Part shown: positions 1 to 8,383 of the stretch, in pieces
Position numbering within the stretch: the stretch's first letter is position 1
Layout: every line of letters starts with the position of its first letter
NCBI GenBank assembly: GCA_016719645.1
Contig: JADJYS010000006.1
Span: forward strand, 124,001-188,000
Length of the DNA: 64,000 bases
Origin: a bacterium
GTDB lineage: Bacteria; Krumholzibacteriota; Krumholzibacteriia; LZORAL124-64-63
Direction: 5' to 3'
Made by a program: the position numbers and the translations under genes
The notes under the pieces: generated by a model
The model's database searches: none
What the model saw: the letters and a program-made list of their open reading frames with translations, nothing else
What the model was told of the DNA's origin: nothing

Positions 1-519
1 GCGGCCGCGCGGGGGATCGACGATCTTGTGCCGGGCGCGGGCGCGCTGTGGGTTCTGCATCCCGGCGCCGGGAAGGCGCAGAACCGCTGGCCGGCCGCGC
101 GCTTCGCCGAGGTGGCGGCGCGGGCGGTGCGCGAGGGCCGGCGGGTGCTGGTGCTGCAGGGGCCGGCCGACGGCCCGGCGATGGCGGAATTCTCGTCGGC
201 GCTGGACGACCGGCTGGCGCCGCTGGGGCTGGCGCCGCCGCCGATCAACCCGCCGGTCACGGTGGGCGTCTGCGCGGCCCTGCTGGCGCGGGCCGACCGC
301 TTCCTGTGCAACGACACCGGCCTGATGCACGTGGCGGGCGCGGTGCGGGCGCCCACGCTGGCCCTGTTCGGCCCCACCGATCCCGGCCTGTGGGGCCCGC
401 AGGCGCCGGAGGTCCTCTGCCTGCGCGGCGCGCAGGGGCGGCTCGAAGCGCTGGAGATCGACACCGTGTGGGAACGCTGGCGGCAACTGCCGCCGCGGTC
501 CGGCCCAACCAGGGGATGA
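1..519 (+). CDS. Glycosyltransferase family 9 (heptosyltransferase-like), C-terminal part
   Basis: The frame is open from base 1, so this is the 3' part of a gene that begins outside the window. It carries the C-terminal Rossmann half typical of GT9 enzymes: HPGAGK near the left edge, then the CNDTGLMHVAG segment (around 306-339) and FGPTDP, which in this family contact the nucleotide-sugar. GT9 enzymes such as WaaC and WaaF add ADP-heptose to lipopolysaccharide core at the inner face of the cytoplasmic membrane. The exact sugar and acceptor cannot be told from this fragment. Its stop overlaps the start of the next gene (ATGA), so the two are probably cotranscribed. Confidence 0.85.
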   Translation, partial: AAARGIDDLVPGAGALWVLHPGAGKAQNRWPAARFAEVAARAVREGRRVLVLQGPADGPAMAEFSSALDDRLAPLGLAPPPINPPVTVGVCAALLARADRFLCNDTGLMHVAGAVRAPTLALFGPTDPGLWGPQAPEVLCLRGAQGRLEALEIDTVWERWRQLPPRSGPTRG

Positions 520-1193
520 GCATGCAAACTCCGATCGCGATCCTGGTGCTGCTGTTCTCGCTCACCTTCCACGAATTCGCCCACGCGCGGGCCGCCCTGC
601 GCCTGGGGGACGACACGGCCAAACGCCTGGGCCGCGTCACGCTGAACCCCCTGGCCCACATCGATCCCGTCGGCACGGTCATCGTGCCGCTGGTGATGGC
701 CCTGTTGCCGGGCGGGATGATCTTCGGCTGGGCCAAGCCGGTGCCCGTGGACGAGCGCCGTCTCGCCAGCCCCCTGCGCGACCAGGCCCTGATGGCCGCC
801 GCCGGGCCGGTCAGCAACCTGATCCTGGCGGCGGTCTTCGCGGTCGGCCTGGGCCTGACGCTGGCCGGCGGCCACGGCGGGCCGCTGGCCACGCTGGCCG
901 GCGGGGACGTCGGCGTCTTCCTGCGGCTGCTGTGCCAGTGGGGGGTCAGCTTGAACGTGCTGCTGGCCCTGTTCAACCTGATCCCCCTGCCGCCCCTGGA
1001 CGGCAGCTGGATCATGCGGCTGGCGCTGCGCGGCGATGCGCGCGCCGCGTACGAGCGGCTGCGGCCCTACGGCTTCCTGATGGTGCTGGTGCTGATGTAC
1101 GTCGGCCTGGGCAGCGTGCTCGGGCGGGGGGTCGCGGTGGTCGGGGGCTGGTATCTGGAAGTGGCGCTGGCCGTGGGCGGCCTGCTGACCTAG
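516..1193 (+). CDS. Site-2 protease family (M50) intramembrane metalloprotease
   Basis: A 225-residue integral membrane protein. It has the zinc-binding HEFAH (HExxH) at residues 19-23 in the first membrane segment, a NPLAHIDPVG segment, and the second metal-ligand motif NLIPLPPLDGS near residues 154-164. Length and the missing PDZ domain match the short YwhC/Rip3-like group of S2P homologues, which cut transmembrane substrates. The substrate is unknown. The ATG at 516 overlaps the preceding stop; a second ATG lies two codons on. The gene ends before a strong hairpin that separates it from a convergent gene. Confidence 0.88.
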   Translation: MSMQTPIAILVLLFSLTFHEFAHARAALRLGDDTAKRLGRVTLNPLAHIDPVGTVIVPLVMALLPGGMIFGWAKPVPVDERRLASPLRDQALMAAAGPVSNLILAAVFAVGLGLTLAGGHGGPLATLAGGDVGVFLRLLCQWGVSLNVLLALFNLIPLPPLDGSWIMRLALRGDARAAYERLRPYGFLMVLVLMYVGLGSVLGRGVAVVGGWYLEVALAVGGLLT

Positions 1194-1232
1194 TCCGGCC
1201 GCCCGGCCGCCGCCGGCCGTGGCGGAAGAAAC

Positions 1233-1268
1233 GCGCACGCCGGGATCCCGGAGGATCCCGGCGTGCGT
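1233..1268. terminator. Hairpin between convergent genes
   Basis: A perfect 14-bp stem (1235-1248 with 1253-1266) and CGGA loop lie between two convergent genes. No clear T-tract follows on either strand, so it is terminator-like rather than a textbook intrinsic terminator. Confidence 0.55.
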
Positions 1269-1312
1269 GCTTGGCCCGCGGCTGGTCGGGGCCGCCCCGG
1301 CTCAGCGGCGGC

Positions 1313-1735
1313 TCAGCGGTCGAGGCTGACGATCTCGTAATCCCGGTAGGGATTGTCGTCCACCGTGACGGTCACCGACGCGACGGCGCTCTCGTTGTCG
1401 TTCACGTCCACGGCCGAGATCCGGTAGACGTTCGCGCCGACCATCGGGTTCTCGTCGATGTACCAGGTCTCGGAGATCGGCGCCTGGCACATGGTCGCGA
1501 CCCGCGTGCCGTTGGCCCGGTAGACCATGTATCCGGCCAGATCGGCGTCGGTGTTGTTCGGGGCCCAGTGCACGATCACCTGGGCTTCGATCACTTCGCC
1601 CAGGATGTCGACGGGGACCGCGGGGGGCGCCGTGTCGACGACGGTCGGCGGACGGGTCACGTCGTCGCTGCCGCATCCGGCCAGCACCGCCACGCACCAC
1701 AGTCCCGTGAGCATCAGCTTCGTCTTGCCTGCCAC
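1313..1735 (-). CDS. Lipoprotein with one fibronectin type III-like domain
   Basis: A 140-residue exported protein. The GTG at 1735 is chosen because an AAGGAGG ribosome-binding site (complement of 1743-1749) lies seven bases upstream of it; a GTG eight codons earlier overlaps that site. The N-terminus has a basic start, a hydrophobic core and a lipobox (VLAGC), so it should be lipid-modified. The rest reads as one FN3/Ig-like beta-sandwich, with the typical VIVHWAPN strand, YMVYRA and a late Y-R-I-S-A-V-D strand. No catalytic residues are visible. It stands alone, convergent to the S2P gene. A binding or surface role is only inferred. Confidence 0.7.
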   Translation of the reverse strand: MAGKTKLMLTGLWCVAVLAGCGSDDVTRPPTVVDTAPPAVPVDILGEVIEAQVIVHWAPNNTDADLAGYMVYRANGTRVATMCQAPISETWYIDENPMVGANVYRISAVDVNDNESAVASVTVTVDDNPYRDYEIVSLDR

Positions 1736-1759
1736 CTTGGATCCTCCTTGACCAGCCAC

Positions 1760-2150
1760 GTCTTGGACCGGAGGCGCCGCACGGGCCGCGCGGCAGGGCC
1801 ATCTCCGGTTTCGAGCGAACTTGCAGGTCGGGAAGCTGCAAGGGCGGTGCCAGCAGGGGCGGAAGGGCGCCCGGAGCCCGCGCCCACGGTAATGCCTTGG
1901 GACCAGAAGGGTTGCGAAGGGGTCGATCGGGGTGGGCCCTGCCTGCGGCTTCCCCGTGGTGCCCGGGGACGGGGCGCCGCGCCCCGTCTTGCACGGTCCG
2001 GGCCCCGCCGCCGTGCAGTTTGCACCCCGGGCCTGGTTGAAATGTCCTTGACAGCAAGGAAGTTAAGGGGGACGATGGCTTCGGCCCAGCCATGTCGGCC
2101 GTCGGGGGAGTCGATGCCGAGCTGGACGCTCAGCGGGAAAGGGGGACCTG
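1760..2150. other. Intergenic region upstream of HU; no gene recognised
   Basis: About 390 bases between the divergent lipoprotein and HU genes. It has several short GC-rich inverted repeats but no RNA family that I recognise and no convincing ORF. TTGACA at 2048-2053 is a good -35 candidate for HU, but no matching -10 is clear 16-18 bases downstream. The long leader may carry regulation of HU. Confidence 0.4.
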
Positions 2151-2432
2151 ATGACCAAGGCGGATATTGTCGAGGATATCGCTCAAAAAACGGGTCTGAC
2201 CAAGAAGGAAGTCGGGGAGACGGTGGATCTGTTCCTCGAGCAGGTGAGCGACCTGCTCTCCCAGGGACGTCACCTCGAGATCCGCGGCTTCGGCACCTTC
2301 AAGGTGAAGGAGCGCAAGGAGCGCATGGCGCGCAACCCCCGGACGGGGGACGCCGTGCCGGTGCCTTCGCGCCGCGTGCCTGTCTTCAAGGTCTCGAAGA
2401 TGCTCAAGGACAAGGTGGCTCATCATTCCTGA
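2151..2432 (+). CDS. hup: HU/IHF-family DNA-binding protein
   Basis: A 93-residue basic histone-like protein that dimerises and bends DNA. The sequence is canonical: the MTKADIVEDIAQKTGLTKKE helix pair, the GFGTFKVKER turn after residue 46, and the beta-arm segment RNPRTGDAVPVPSRR whose proline inserts between base pairs. HU and IHF subunits cannot be separated reliably from one sequence; the general HU role in nucleoid structure is the safest call. A purine-rich site (GGGGGA) precedes the ATG. It lies 94 bases before ltaE and may be transcribed alone. Confidence 0.93.
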   Translation: MTKADIVEDIAQKTGLTKKEVGETVDLFLEQVSDLLSQGRHLEIRGFGTFKVKERKERMARNPRTGDAVPVPSRRVPVFKVSKMLKDKVAHHS

Positions 2433-2526
2433 GCCTGCGGGCGCCCGATGCGGCAGCCGAAGTCTCGATCCGGCCTTCCCGCCCTGCGCGGGGAGGCCGG
2501 TCGCCTGTTCCGCCGGGAGGTGACCG

Positions 2527-3570
2527 ATGCTGGATCTGCGCAGCGACACCGTGACCCGCCCGGACGCCGCGATGCGCCGGGCGATCGCCGAGGCCGAGGT
2601 CGGGGACGACGTGTTCGGCGACGACCCGACCGTCAACCGCCTCCAGGAGCGCACCGCCGAACTGCTGGGCAAGGAAGCGGCCCTCTTCGTGCCCAGCGGC
2701 ACCATGGCCAACCAGATCGCGCTGCGCGTCCAGACCCGCCCCGGCGACCAGGTGGTCTGCGAGGCCGACTGCCACATCTACCGCTACGAACAGGGCGGGC
2801 CGGCCGCCCTCTCCGGCCTGCTGCTGGCCTGCGTGCCCGGCGACCGCGGCGCACTCCCGTGGTCCGCCATCCAGCCCGTCCTGAACCCCGACGACGACCA
2901 CGCCGCCCGCCCGGCCCTGATCTGCCTGGAGAACACGCACAACCGGGCCGGCGGGCGCATCCTGCCCCAGGCGCAGGTGGTCGAGGTCGGGCGCGAAGCC
3001 CACGCCCGCGGCCTGCGGTTGCACCTGGACGGGGCGCGGCTGTGGAACGTCCACGCCGCGACCGGCGCCGCCCTGGCGGAACTGGCCGCGCCGGCCGACA
3101 CCGTCAGCGTCTGCTTCTCCAAGGGGCTCGGGGCGCCGGTGGGCTCGGCCCTGGCCGGCGACGCCGCCCTGATCCGCGAAGCCCGGCGCGCCCGCAAGCT
3201 CTACGGCGGCGGCATGCGTCAGGTGGGGATCCTGGCCGCGGCCTGCCTCCACGCCCTGGACCACAACCTGGCGCGCCTGGTCCAGGACCACGAACACGCC
3301 CGCCTGCTGGTCGAAGGTCTGGACAATCCGGCCCTCAGGCTCGATCATCCGGTCGAGACGAACATCGTCATCCTGCGGGTCGCCGACGAGCGGCACCTGC
3401 TCGACCACCTGCGCGGCTGCGGCATCCTGGCCGTGGCGTTCGGAGCCGGGCGCGTGCGTCTGGTGCCGAACCTCATGATCGACCGCGCGGGCATCCTCGC
3501 GGTGCAGGACGCGCTGGACGCCTACCGCGCGCCCGCGCCCGCGAACCAGACACGAGGGGATGCGAGTTGA
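2527..3570 (+). CDS. ltaE: Low-specificity L-threonine aldolase
   Basis: A 347-residue PLP enzyme of the beta-eliminating lyase family, cleaving L-threonine or L-allo-threonine to glycine and acetaldehyde. Diagnostic features are the N-terminal LRSDTVTRP, the FVPSGTMANQIA cofactor-phosphate segment, HLDGARLWN with the aspartate that contacts PLP, and the PLP lysine at about K199 in SVCFSKGLGAPVGS. Length is usual for the family. GGGAGGTG precedes the ATG. The stop overlaps a TTG start for nadE, suggesting translational coupling. Confidence 0.93.
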   Translation: MLDLRSDTVTRPDAAMRRAIAEAEVGDDVFGDDPTVNRLQERTAELLGKEAALFVPSGTMANQIALRVQTRPGDQVVCEADCHIYRYEQGGPAALSGLLLACVPGDRGALPWSAIQPVLNPDDDHAARPALICLENTHNRAGGRILPQAQVVEVGREAHARGLRLHLDGARLWNVHAATGAALAELAAPADTVSVCFSKGLGAPVGSALAGDAALIREARRARKLYGGGMRQVGILAAACLHALDHNLARLVQDHEHARLLVEGLDNPALRLDHPVETNIVILRVADERHLLDHLRGCGILAVAFGAGRVRLVPNLMIDRAGILAVQDALDAYRAPAPANQTRGDAS

Positions 3571-4389
3571 CGACTCCAGCGGACTGGGACTGGCTGATCC
3601 CCGCCGGCGCACGCCGAGCGCGAGACCGTCGCGTTCCTGCGCGCCACCGTCGCCGCGGCGGGCGCCCGCGGTGTCGTGATCGGCCTCTCCGGCGGCATCG
3701 ACTCGGCCGTCAGCGCCGCCCTGGCGGTGCGCGCCCTGGGCGCCGGGTCCGTGCTCGGCGTCTACCTGCCGTACCGCACCAGCAGCCCGGACTCGCTGGC
3801 CGACGCCGAACTGGTGGCCGCCGCGCTGGGCATCCGCGCCGAGCGGCGCGACATCACCGACCTCGCCGACGCCTACCTGCGCGACCTCCCGCCCGGGGCC
3901 GCCCTGCGCCGCGGCAACGTGATGGCGCGCTGCCGCATGATCGTCCTGTACGACCTCTCGGCGCGCGACGGCACCCTGGTGCTGGGCACCGGCAACCGCA
4001 CCGAGACGCTGCTGGGCTACGCCACCCTGCACGGGGACGCGGCGTTCGGGTTGAATCCCCTGGGCGACCTCTACAAGGCCGAGGTGCGCGCCCTGGCGCG
4101 CCACCTGGGCCTGCCGGCGCGGGTCATCGAGAAGGCGCCGAGCGCCGACCTGTGGGCGGGACAGACCGACGAGGACGAGCTGGGCTTCACCTACGAGCAG
4201 GCCGACCTCCTGCTGCACCACATGGTGGACCTGGAACTGGACGACGGCCGGCTCGCGTCCCTCGGCTTCGCGCCGGAGCTGGTCGCCACGGTCCGCAACC
4301 GCGTCCGGGCGCAGGCCTTCAAGTGGCTGCCGGTGCCGTCCGCGACCTTCCCGGGACGCCCCCTGCCCGACCTCGCAGGCGGCTTCTGA
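3567..4389 (+). CDS. nadE: NAD synthetase, with a one-base frameshift near the 5' end
   Basis: Ammonia-dependent NAD synthetase, converting nicotinic acid adenine dinucleotide to NAD. The main frame shows the pyrophosphatase P-loop GLSGGIDSAV, then GTGNRTE, LGYATLHGD, and KAPSADLWAGQTDEDELGF, all diagnostic. Only the first part is broken. TTPADWDWLIP is read from a TTG at 3567 (GAGGGGA upstream) in one frame, and AHAERETVAFLR continues in another. Removing one C from the CCCC run at 3599-3602 joins them into a normal N-terminus. The GTG at 3676 would remove that helix and is unlikely to be the real start. No glutaminase domain is present. A sequencing error is likelier than a true mutation. 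Confidence 0.85.
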
Positions 4390-4390
4390 G

Positions 4391-5134
4391 GTGGAGACGC
4401 CCGAGCGCCCCGACACCGTGGCGATCCCGGATCTCGCGGACACCGGGGGCTCGTGCCTGTTCGTGGCGACGCCGATCGGCAACCTGGACGACGTGACCCT
4501 GCGCGCGCTCGGAGCGCTGCGCGACGCCGACATCGTCTACGCCGAGGACACGCGGCGCACGCGGGGCCTGCTCTCGCGCTACGGGCTGCACGCCCGGATG
4601 GAGCCCTACCACGACCACAACAAGGAGCGGCAGGCGCCGCGGGTGGTCGAGCGGGTGCGGCAGGGAGAGCGCGTGGTCGTGGTCAGCGACGCCGGCATGC
4701 CCGCGGTGGCCGACCCGGGCTACCTGATCGTCCAGGGCCTGCGCGAGGCCGGGCTGCCGTGGTCGGTGGCGCCCGGCGCCTCGAGCGTGCTGGCGGCGCT
4801 GGTGCTCTCGGGGTTCCCGACCGACCGGTTCCTGTTCACCGGCTACACGCCGCGCAAGCCCGGCAAGCTGCGGAACTTCCTGGAAGAGGCGCTGGCGGAG
4901 CGGGGCACGGTGGTCATGCTCGAGTCCTGCCACCGCATCCGCAAGACGCTGGCCGCGCTCGTCGAGGTGGCGCCGGACCGCGAGCTGGCGATCGCGCGCG
5001 AGATCACGAAGATCCACGAGGAGACGCTGCGCGGCACGGCCGCCGAACTGCTGGAAGTGATGGACGGTCCCCGCCTGAAGGGGGAACTGGTGCTGCTGGC
5101 CCGCGGCCGGCCCGCCGGCAGGGAAGGAGCCTGA
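4391..5134 (+). CDS. rsmI: 16S rRNA (cytidine(1402)-2'-O)-methyltransferase
   Basis: A 247-residue SAM-dependent methylase of the tetrapyrrole-methylase fold that 2'-O-methylates C1402 of 16S rRNA. Motifs in order: FVATPIGNLDDVTLRAL, VYAEDTRRTRGLL, VVVSDAGMPAVADPGY, APGASSVLAAL and GYTPRKPG. The start is GTG at 4391, one base after the nadE stop. The N-terminus is about 20 residues longer than usual before the first strand, so a slightly later start is possible. The downstream phosphatidyltransferase begins one base after its stop, so the run ltaE-nadE-rsmI and beyond looks like one transcription unit. Confidence 0.93.
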   Translation: METPERPDTVAIPDLADTGGSCLFVATPIGNLDDVTLRALGALRDADIVYAEDTRRTRGLLSRYGLHARMEPYHDHNKERQAPRVVERVRQGERVVVVSDAGMPAVADPGYLIVQGLREAGLPWSVAPGASSVLAALVLSGFPTDRFLFTGYTPRKPGKLRNFLEEALAERGTVVMLESCHRIRKTLAALVEVAPDRELAIAREITKIHEETLRGTAAELLEVMDGPRLKGELVLLARGRPAGREGA

Positions 5135-5135
5135 G

Positions 5136-5950
5136 ATGGACAGGATCGGACTGAAGGCGGCGGCCCGCGACAAGGTCAAGCCCCTGGTGCTCGCCCTGGA
5201 CCGGGCCGGGGTCTCGCCCGACGGGGTCTCGCTCGCGGGTCTGGGGATCAGCGTCTTCGCCGCCTGGATCACGGCCGCCGGGCAGCTGTTCCTGGGGGCC
5301 CTGGTGCTGATCGTCGGCTCGGTGTTCGACATGCTGGACGGCGATCTGGCGCGCCTGCAGGGGCGGGCCAGCAAGCGCGGCGCCTTCCTCGATTCCAACT
5401 TCGACCGCCTGTCCGAGGCGGCGGTCTACGCGGGGCTGGCCTGGTTCTACATGGAAGCCCTGTCCTGGCCGGATTCCGGCGCGGTGCTGCTGGTGATCCT
5501 GGCGCTGACCGGCTCGCTGACCACCAGCTACGCGCGCGCGCGGGCCGAGGGCCTGGGCGTCGCCTGCACGGGCGGCTGGCTGCAGCGCCCCGAGCGCATG
5601 GTCCTCTTGATCCTCGGCATGATCCTCGGCCGGCACGTGCTGAAGCTGGTGCTGGCGCTGCTGGCGGCCGCGACCCTCTTCACCACGCTGCAGCGGATCG
5701 CGGCGGTCAGCCGCGACCTGGGCGGCGATCCGCGCGAAGGGCCGCGGCGCCCGCGCCCGCGCGCGCCCGACCTGGCGCGGCCATCGACCGTGGCCGCCGG
5801 GCCGGACGCGCCGGCCCGCCCCGCCCGCCCGCGGACGACCCCGTCGCCGACGTCCCGGCGGCGTCGACGGTCCCGCCCCGACGGCGAGATCCCCCTGGTG
5901 GATCCGACGACGACGACGACCCCTACGCGGACCTGCACCGCCGTGGCTGA
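5136..5950 (+). CDS. CDP-alcohol phosphatidyltransferase, frameshifted near the 3' end
   Basis: A polytopic membrane enzyme of phospholipid synthesis. The family signature DxxDGxxARxxxxxxxxGxxxDxxxD is complete, starting at D65 (DMLDGDLAR) and ending in the FLDSNFDR region, with hydrophobic segments around it. The catalytic part ends near residue 200. Beyond that the open frame runs through an unnatural Arg/Pro/Thr stretch straight into thymidylate kinase. In the +2 frame the same DNA encodes an acidic tail (five Asp, then PYADLHRRG) ending at TGA 5948-5950, which overlaps a GTG start for tmk. I infer a one-base shift somewhere in 5740-5860. The alcohol substrate (inositol-phosphate, glycerophosphate or other) is not determined. 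Confidence 0.75.
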
Positions 5951-6593
5951 TCCGGCCCGCCGGGGCCTGCTGGTCACCTTCGAGGGACCCGAGGGCAGCG
6001 GCAAGTCGACGCTCATCCGCGGTCTCGCCGACCGTCTCCGGACGCTGGGAAGTCCGGTGGTGGTGGCGCGCGAGCCGGGCGGCACGCCCGCCGGCGAGCG
6101 TATCCGGGCCGTCTTGCTGGACCCTTCGCTGCCGGAACTCTGCCCCGAGACCGAACTGCTGCTGATGGTGGCCAGCCGCGCCCAGCTGGTCCGGGAGGTC
6201 GTCCGCCCGGCCCTCGCCGCCGGACGGATCGTGCTCTGCGACCGCTACGCCGACGCCTCGGTCGCCTACCAGGGCGCCGGCCGGGGCCTGGGCAAGGCGC
6301 GGGTCGACGCCCTCAACGATTTCGCCCTGGCAGGGGCGGCGCCCGACCTGACCCTGCTCTGCCTGCTGCCGCCGGCCGCCGGCCGCCGGCGGTGCGGGGA
6401 CCGCGATCCCGACCGCCTCGAGCGCGAAACGGCGGCCTTCCACGAGCGGGTCTACGGCGCCTACCTCGCCATGGCCGCGTCCGGCGACCCCCGCTTCCGC
6501 ACCCTGGACGCGACCGCCCCGCCCGCCGGGCAGGTCGAGCAGGCCCTGGCCCACCTGCGCGGTCTGGAACACGATTTGCTGACGGGACTATAA
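5943..6593 (+). CDS. tmk: Thymidylate kinase
   Basis: Phosphorylates dTMP to dTDP in the cytoplasm. It has P-loop FEGPEGSGKST, REPGGTPAGERIR (dTMP-binding region) and LCDRYADASVAYQGAGRGL (DRY motif with the catalytic aspartate region). The lid segment is Arg-rich (GRRR...DRDPDRLE). GTG at 5943 gives a 216-residue protein, normal for the family. The frame is open upstream into the phosphatidyltransferase, but a 485-residue fusion is not believable given the GTGGCTGA start/stop overlap. Its end carries the promoter of the next gene. Confidence 0.9.
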   Translation: MADPARRGLLVTFEGPEGSGKSTLIRGLADRLRTLGSPVVVAREPGGTPAGERIRAVLLDPSLPELCPETELLLMVASRAQLVREVVRPALAAGRIVLCDRYADASVAYQGAGRGLGKARVDALNDFALAGAAPDLTLLCLLPPAAGRRRCGDRDPDRLERETAAFHERVYGAYLAMAASGDPRFRTLDATAPPAGQVEQALAHLRGLEHDLLTGL

Positions 6594-6594
6594 T
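6589..6594 (+). promoter_or_regulatory. Consensus -10 box upstream of the processing protease
   Basis: TATAAT lies at the very end of tmk, 68 bases before the ATG at 6662. A weak -35 (TGGAAC, 6565-6570) sits 18 bases upstream. It suggests the protease gene has its own promoter. Confidence 0.45.
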
Positions 6595-6661
6595 CGCTTA
6601 TGGATGTGCCCGAAATCAGGGGCGCTGCGTCCCCCGACACCCGTGAGAAAGCCGGTCGAGC

Positions 6662-8380
6662 ATGATGGCCCTTGCGCGCAATTTCGCCGCCCTGCGGCGC
6701 TCCCTGCCGGTCCTGGTCGTACTGGCGGCCCTGGCCGCGCCCGCGGCGCCCGCCGCCGCCCAGGACTCCACGCGGACCCCGGAGCGGCCCCGCGGCACCG
6801 ACCGCCAGCGCTACATCGAGGCCCTGCAGACCCTGGGCAACGTCTACGAGCGCGTCTTCTACAACTACGTCGACGACGTCGACGCCGACGCGCTGCTCGA
6901 GGCCGGCATCAACGGCATGATGGACTACCTCGACGAGCACTCGCAGTACCTGCCGCCGAAGAACTACGAGGACCTCATGATGTCCACCGAGGGGGAGTTC
7001 GGCGGGCTCGGCATCACCATCAACATCCGCGACCACTTCCCGACCGTGGTCTCGCCGATCGAGGGCACGCCGGCCTTCCTGATGGGCATCCAGGGCGGCG
7101 ACCGCATCGTCGAGATCGAGGGCGAGTCCACCTTCGACTTCGACAGCGAGGACGCCGTGAAGCTCCTGCGCGGGGAGCCGGGCACCCAGGTGACGATCAC
7201 CATCCAGCGCGAGGGCACCAAGGAGCCGTTCCCGCTGACCATCACGCGCGCCGTGATCGTGGTCGAGAGCGTGCCCTACGCCTTCATGATGGGGGACATC
7301 GGCTACATCCGCGTCCAGAGCTTCGCCCGCACCACGCCCGAGGAGATCCGCGACAAGATCGCCGAGCTGCGCGCCCAGAACGCGCGCGGCCTCGTGCTGG
7401 ACCTGCGCTGGAACCCGGGCGGCCTGCTGGAGTCCGCCAACGGCGTCAGCGAGCTGTTCCTGGACCACAACGAGCTGATCGTCTACACCAAGGGCCGCCT
7501 GCGCAACCAGAACCGCAGCTACTACGCGGAGAAGGGCCGCCACGCCGCCGAGGGCCTGCCGACGGTCGTCATGATCAACGGCGCCTCGGCCTCGGCCAGC
7601 GAGATCGTGGCCGCCGCCGTGCAGGACCACGACGCCGCGCTGGTGGTCGGCAAGACGAGCTACGGCAAGGGGTCGGTCCAGACCGTCTTCCCCCTGAGCG
7701 AGGACAGCGCCCTGAAGCTCACCACGGCCAAGTACTACACGCCCAGCGGCCGCTCGATCCACAAGGACCGCCACGAGGACGACAGCGACCTCGACCTGAC
7801 GCTGGAGCCGGCCCGCGACGGCCCGCCCGACGTCGAGCTCGACCTGCCGCGCTCCGAGAAGGAGAAGTTCGCCACCGACAGCGGGCGCGTCGTCTACGGC
7901 GGCGGCGGCATCACGCCGGACATCGAGGTCGAGCAGCCCTTCCTGGGCGACTTCGAGGTCGCGCTGGAGCGCGACGGCGCCCTGTTCAGCTTCGCCACCT
8001 GGTGGGCCGCCTACCACGACGTGCCGGGCGACCTGCAGGTCGACGCCCCGATGTTCGTGTCCTTCAAGGAGCACCTGCGCAAGCGGGAGAAGATCGAGGA
8101 GTACCTGGGCGTCTACGACCTGAAGCTCGACGACGCGCTGCTGGACGCCAACCGCGCCTACATCGAGCAGGGGATCCGGCGCGAGCTGATGCGCCACAAG
8201 TTCGGCCAGCTGGCCGCCTACCAGGTGGCCATCGAGGACGACGTCCAGCTCAAGGAAGTCCTGAAGCTCTTCGAGCGGGCCCGCACCCTCGACGACCTGC
8301 TGCGCCTCGCGCGCGAGTGGGAGAGCTCCCGGGTCGCGGAGTCGGGCGCGAAGGACGCCGGCGCGCCCGTGGTCCGTTGA
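6662..8380 (+). CDS. C-terminal processing peptidase (S41 family)
   Basis: A 572-residue periplasmic serine protease with an N-terminal signal sequence (cleavage near AAAQD, about residue 34). A PDZ domain follows (GEFGGLGITINIRDH to about residue 200). The S41 catalytic core has IRVQSFARTT and DLRWNPGG. The Ser/Lys dyad is S311 in NGASASASEI and K336 in SYGKGSVQ, with the 25-residue spacing known from Tsp. A C-terminal helical extension of about 150 residues is present. The family trims or degrades exported proteins from their C-termini; substrates here are unknown. A second methionine follows the first directly. Confidence 0.92.
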   Translation: MMALARNFAALRRSLPVLVVLAALAAPAAPAAAQDSTRTPERPRGTDRQRYIEALQTLGNVYERVFYNYVDDVDADALLEAGINGMMDYLDEHSQYLPPKNYEDLMMSTEGEFGGLGITINIRDHFPTVVSPIEGTPAFLMGIQGGDRIVEIEGESTFDFDSEDAVKLLRGEPGTQVTITIQREGTKEPFPLTITRAVIVVESVPYAFMMGDIGYIRVQSFARTTPEEIRDKIAELRAQNARGLVLDLRWNPGGLLESANGVSELFLDHNELIVYTKGRLRNQNRSYYAEKGRHAAEGLPTVVMINGASASASEIVAAAVQDHDAALVVGKTSYGKGSVQTVFPLSEDSALKLTTAKYYTPSGRSIHKDRHEDDSDLDLTLEPARDGPPDVELDLPRSEKEKFATDSGRVVYGGGGITPDIEVEQPFLGDFEVALERDGALFSFATWWAAYHDVPGDLQVDAPMFVSFKEHLRKREKIEEYLGVYDLKLDDALLDANRAYIEQGIRRELMRHKFGQLAAYQVAIEDDVQLKEVLKLFERARTLDDLLRLAREWESSRVAESGAKDAGAPVVR

Positions 8381-8383
8381 CCG

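Noticed and set aside
1760..2150. A structured RNA gene (6S, SRP or RNase P) before HU
   Set aside because: Hairpins are abundant simply because the DNA is GC-rich; none of the conserved cores of these RNAs was found.
3592..3600. The TGA at 3595-3597 as another selenocysteine codon (nadE)
   Set aside because: The sequence before it in that frame is not NadE-like; the real N-terminus is in another frame, so this is a one-base shift, not a recoded stop.
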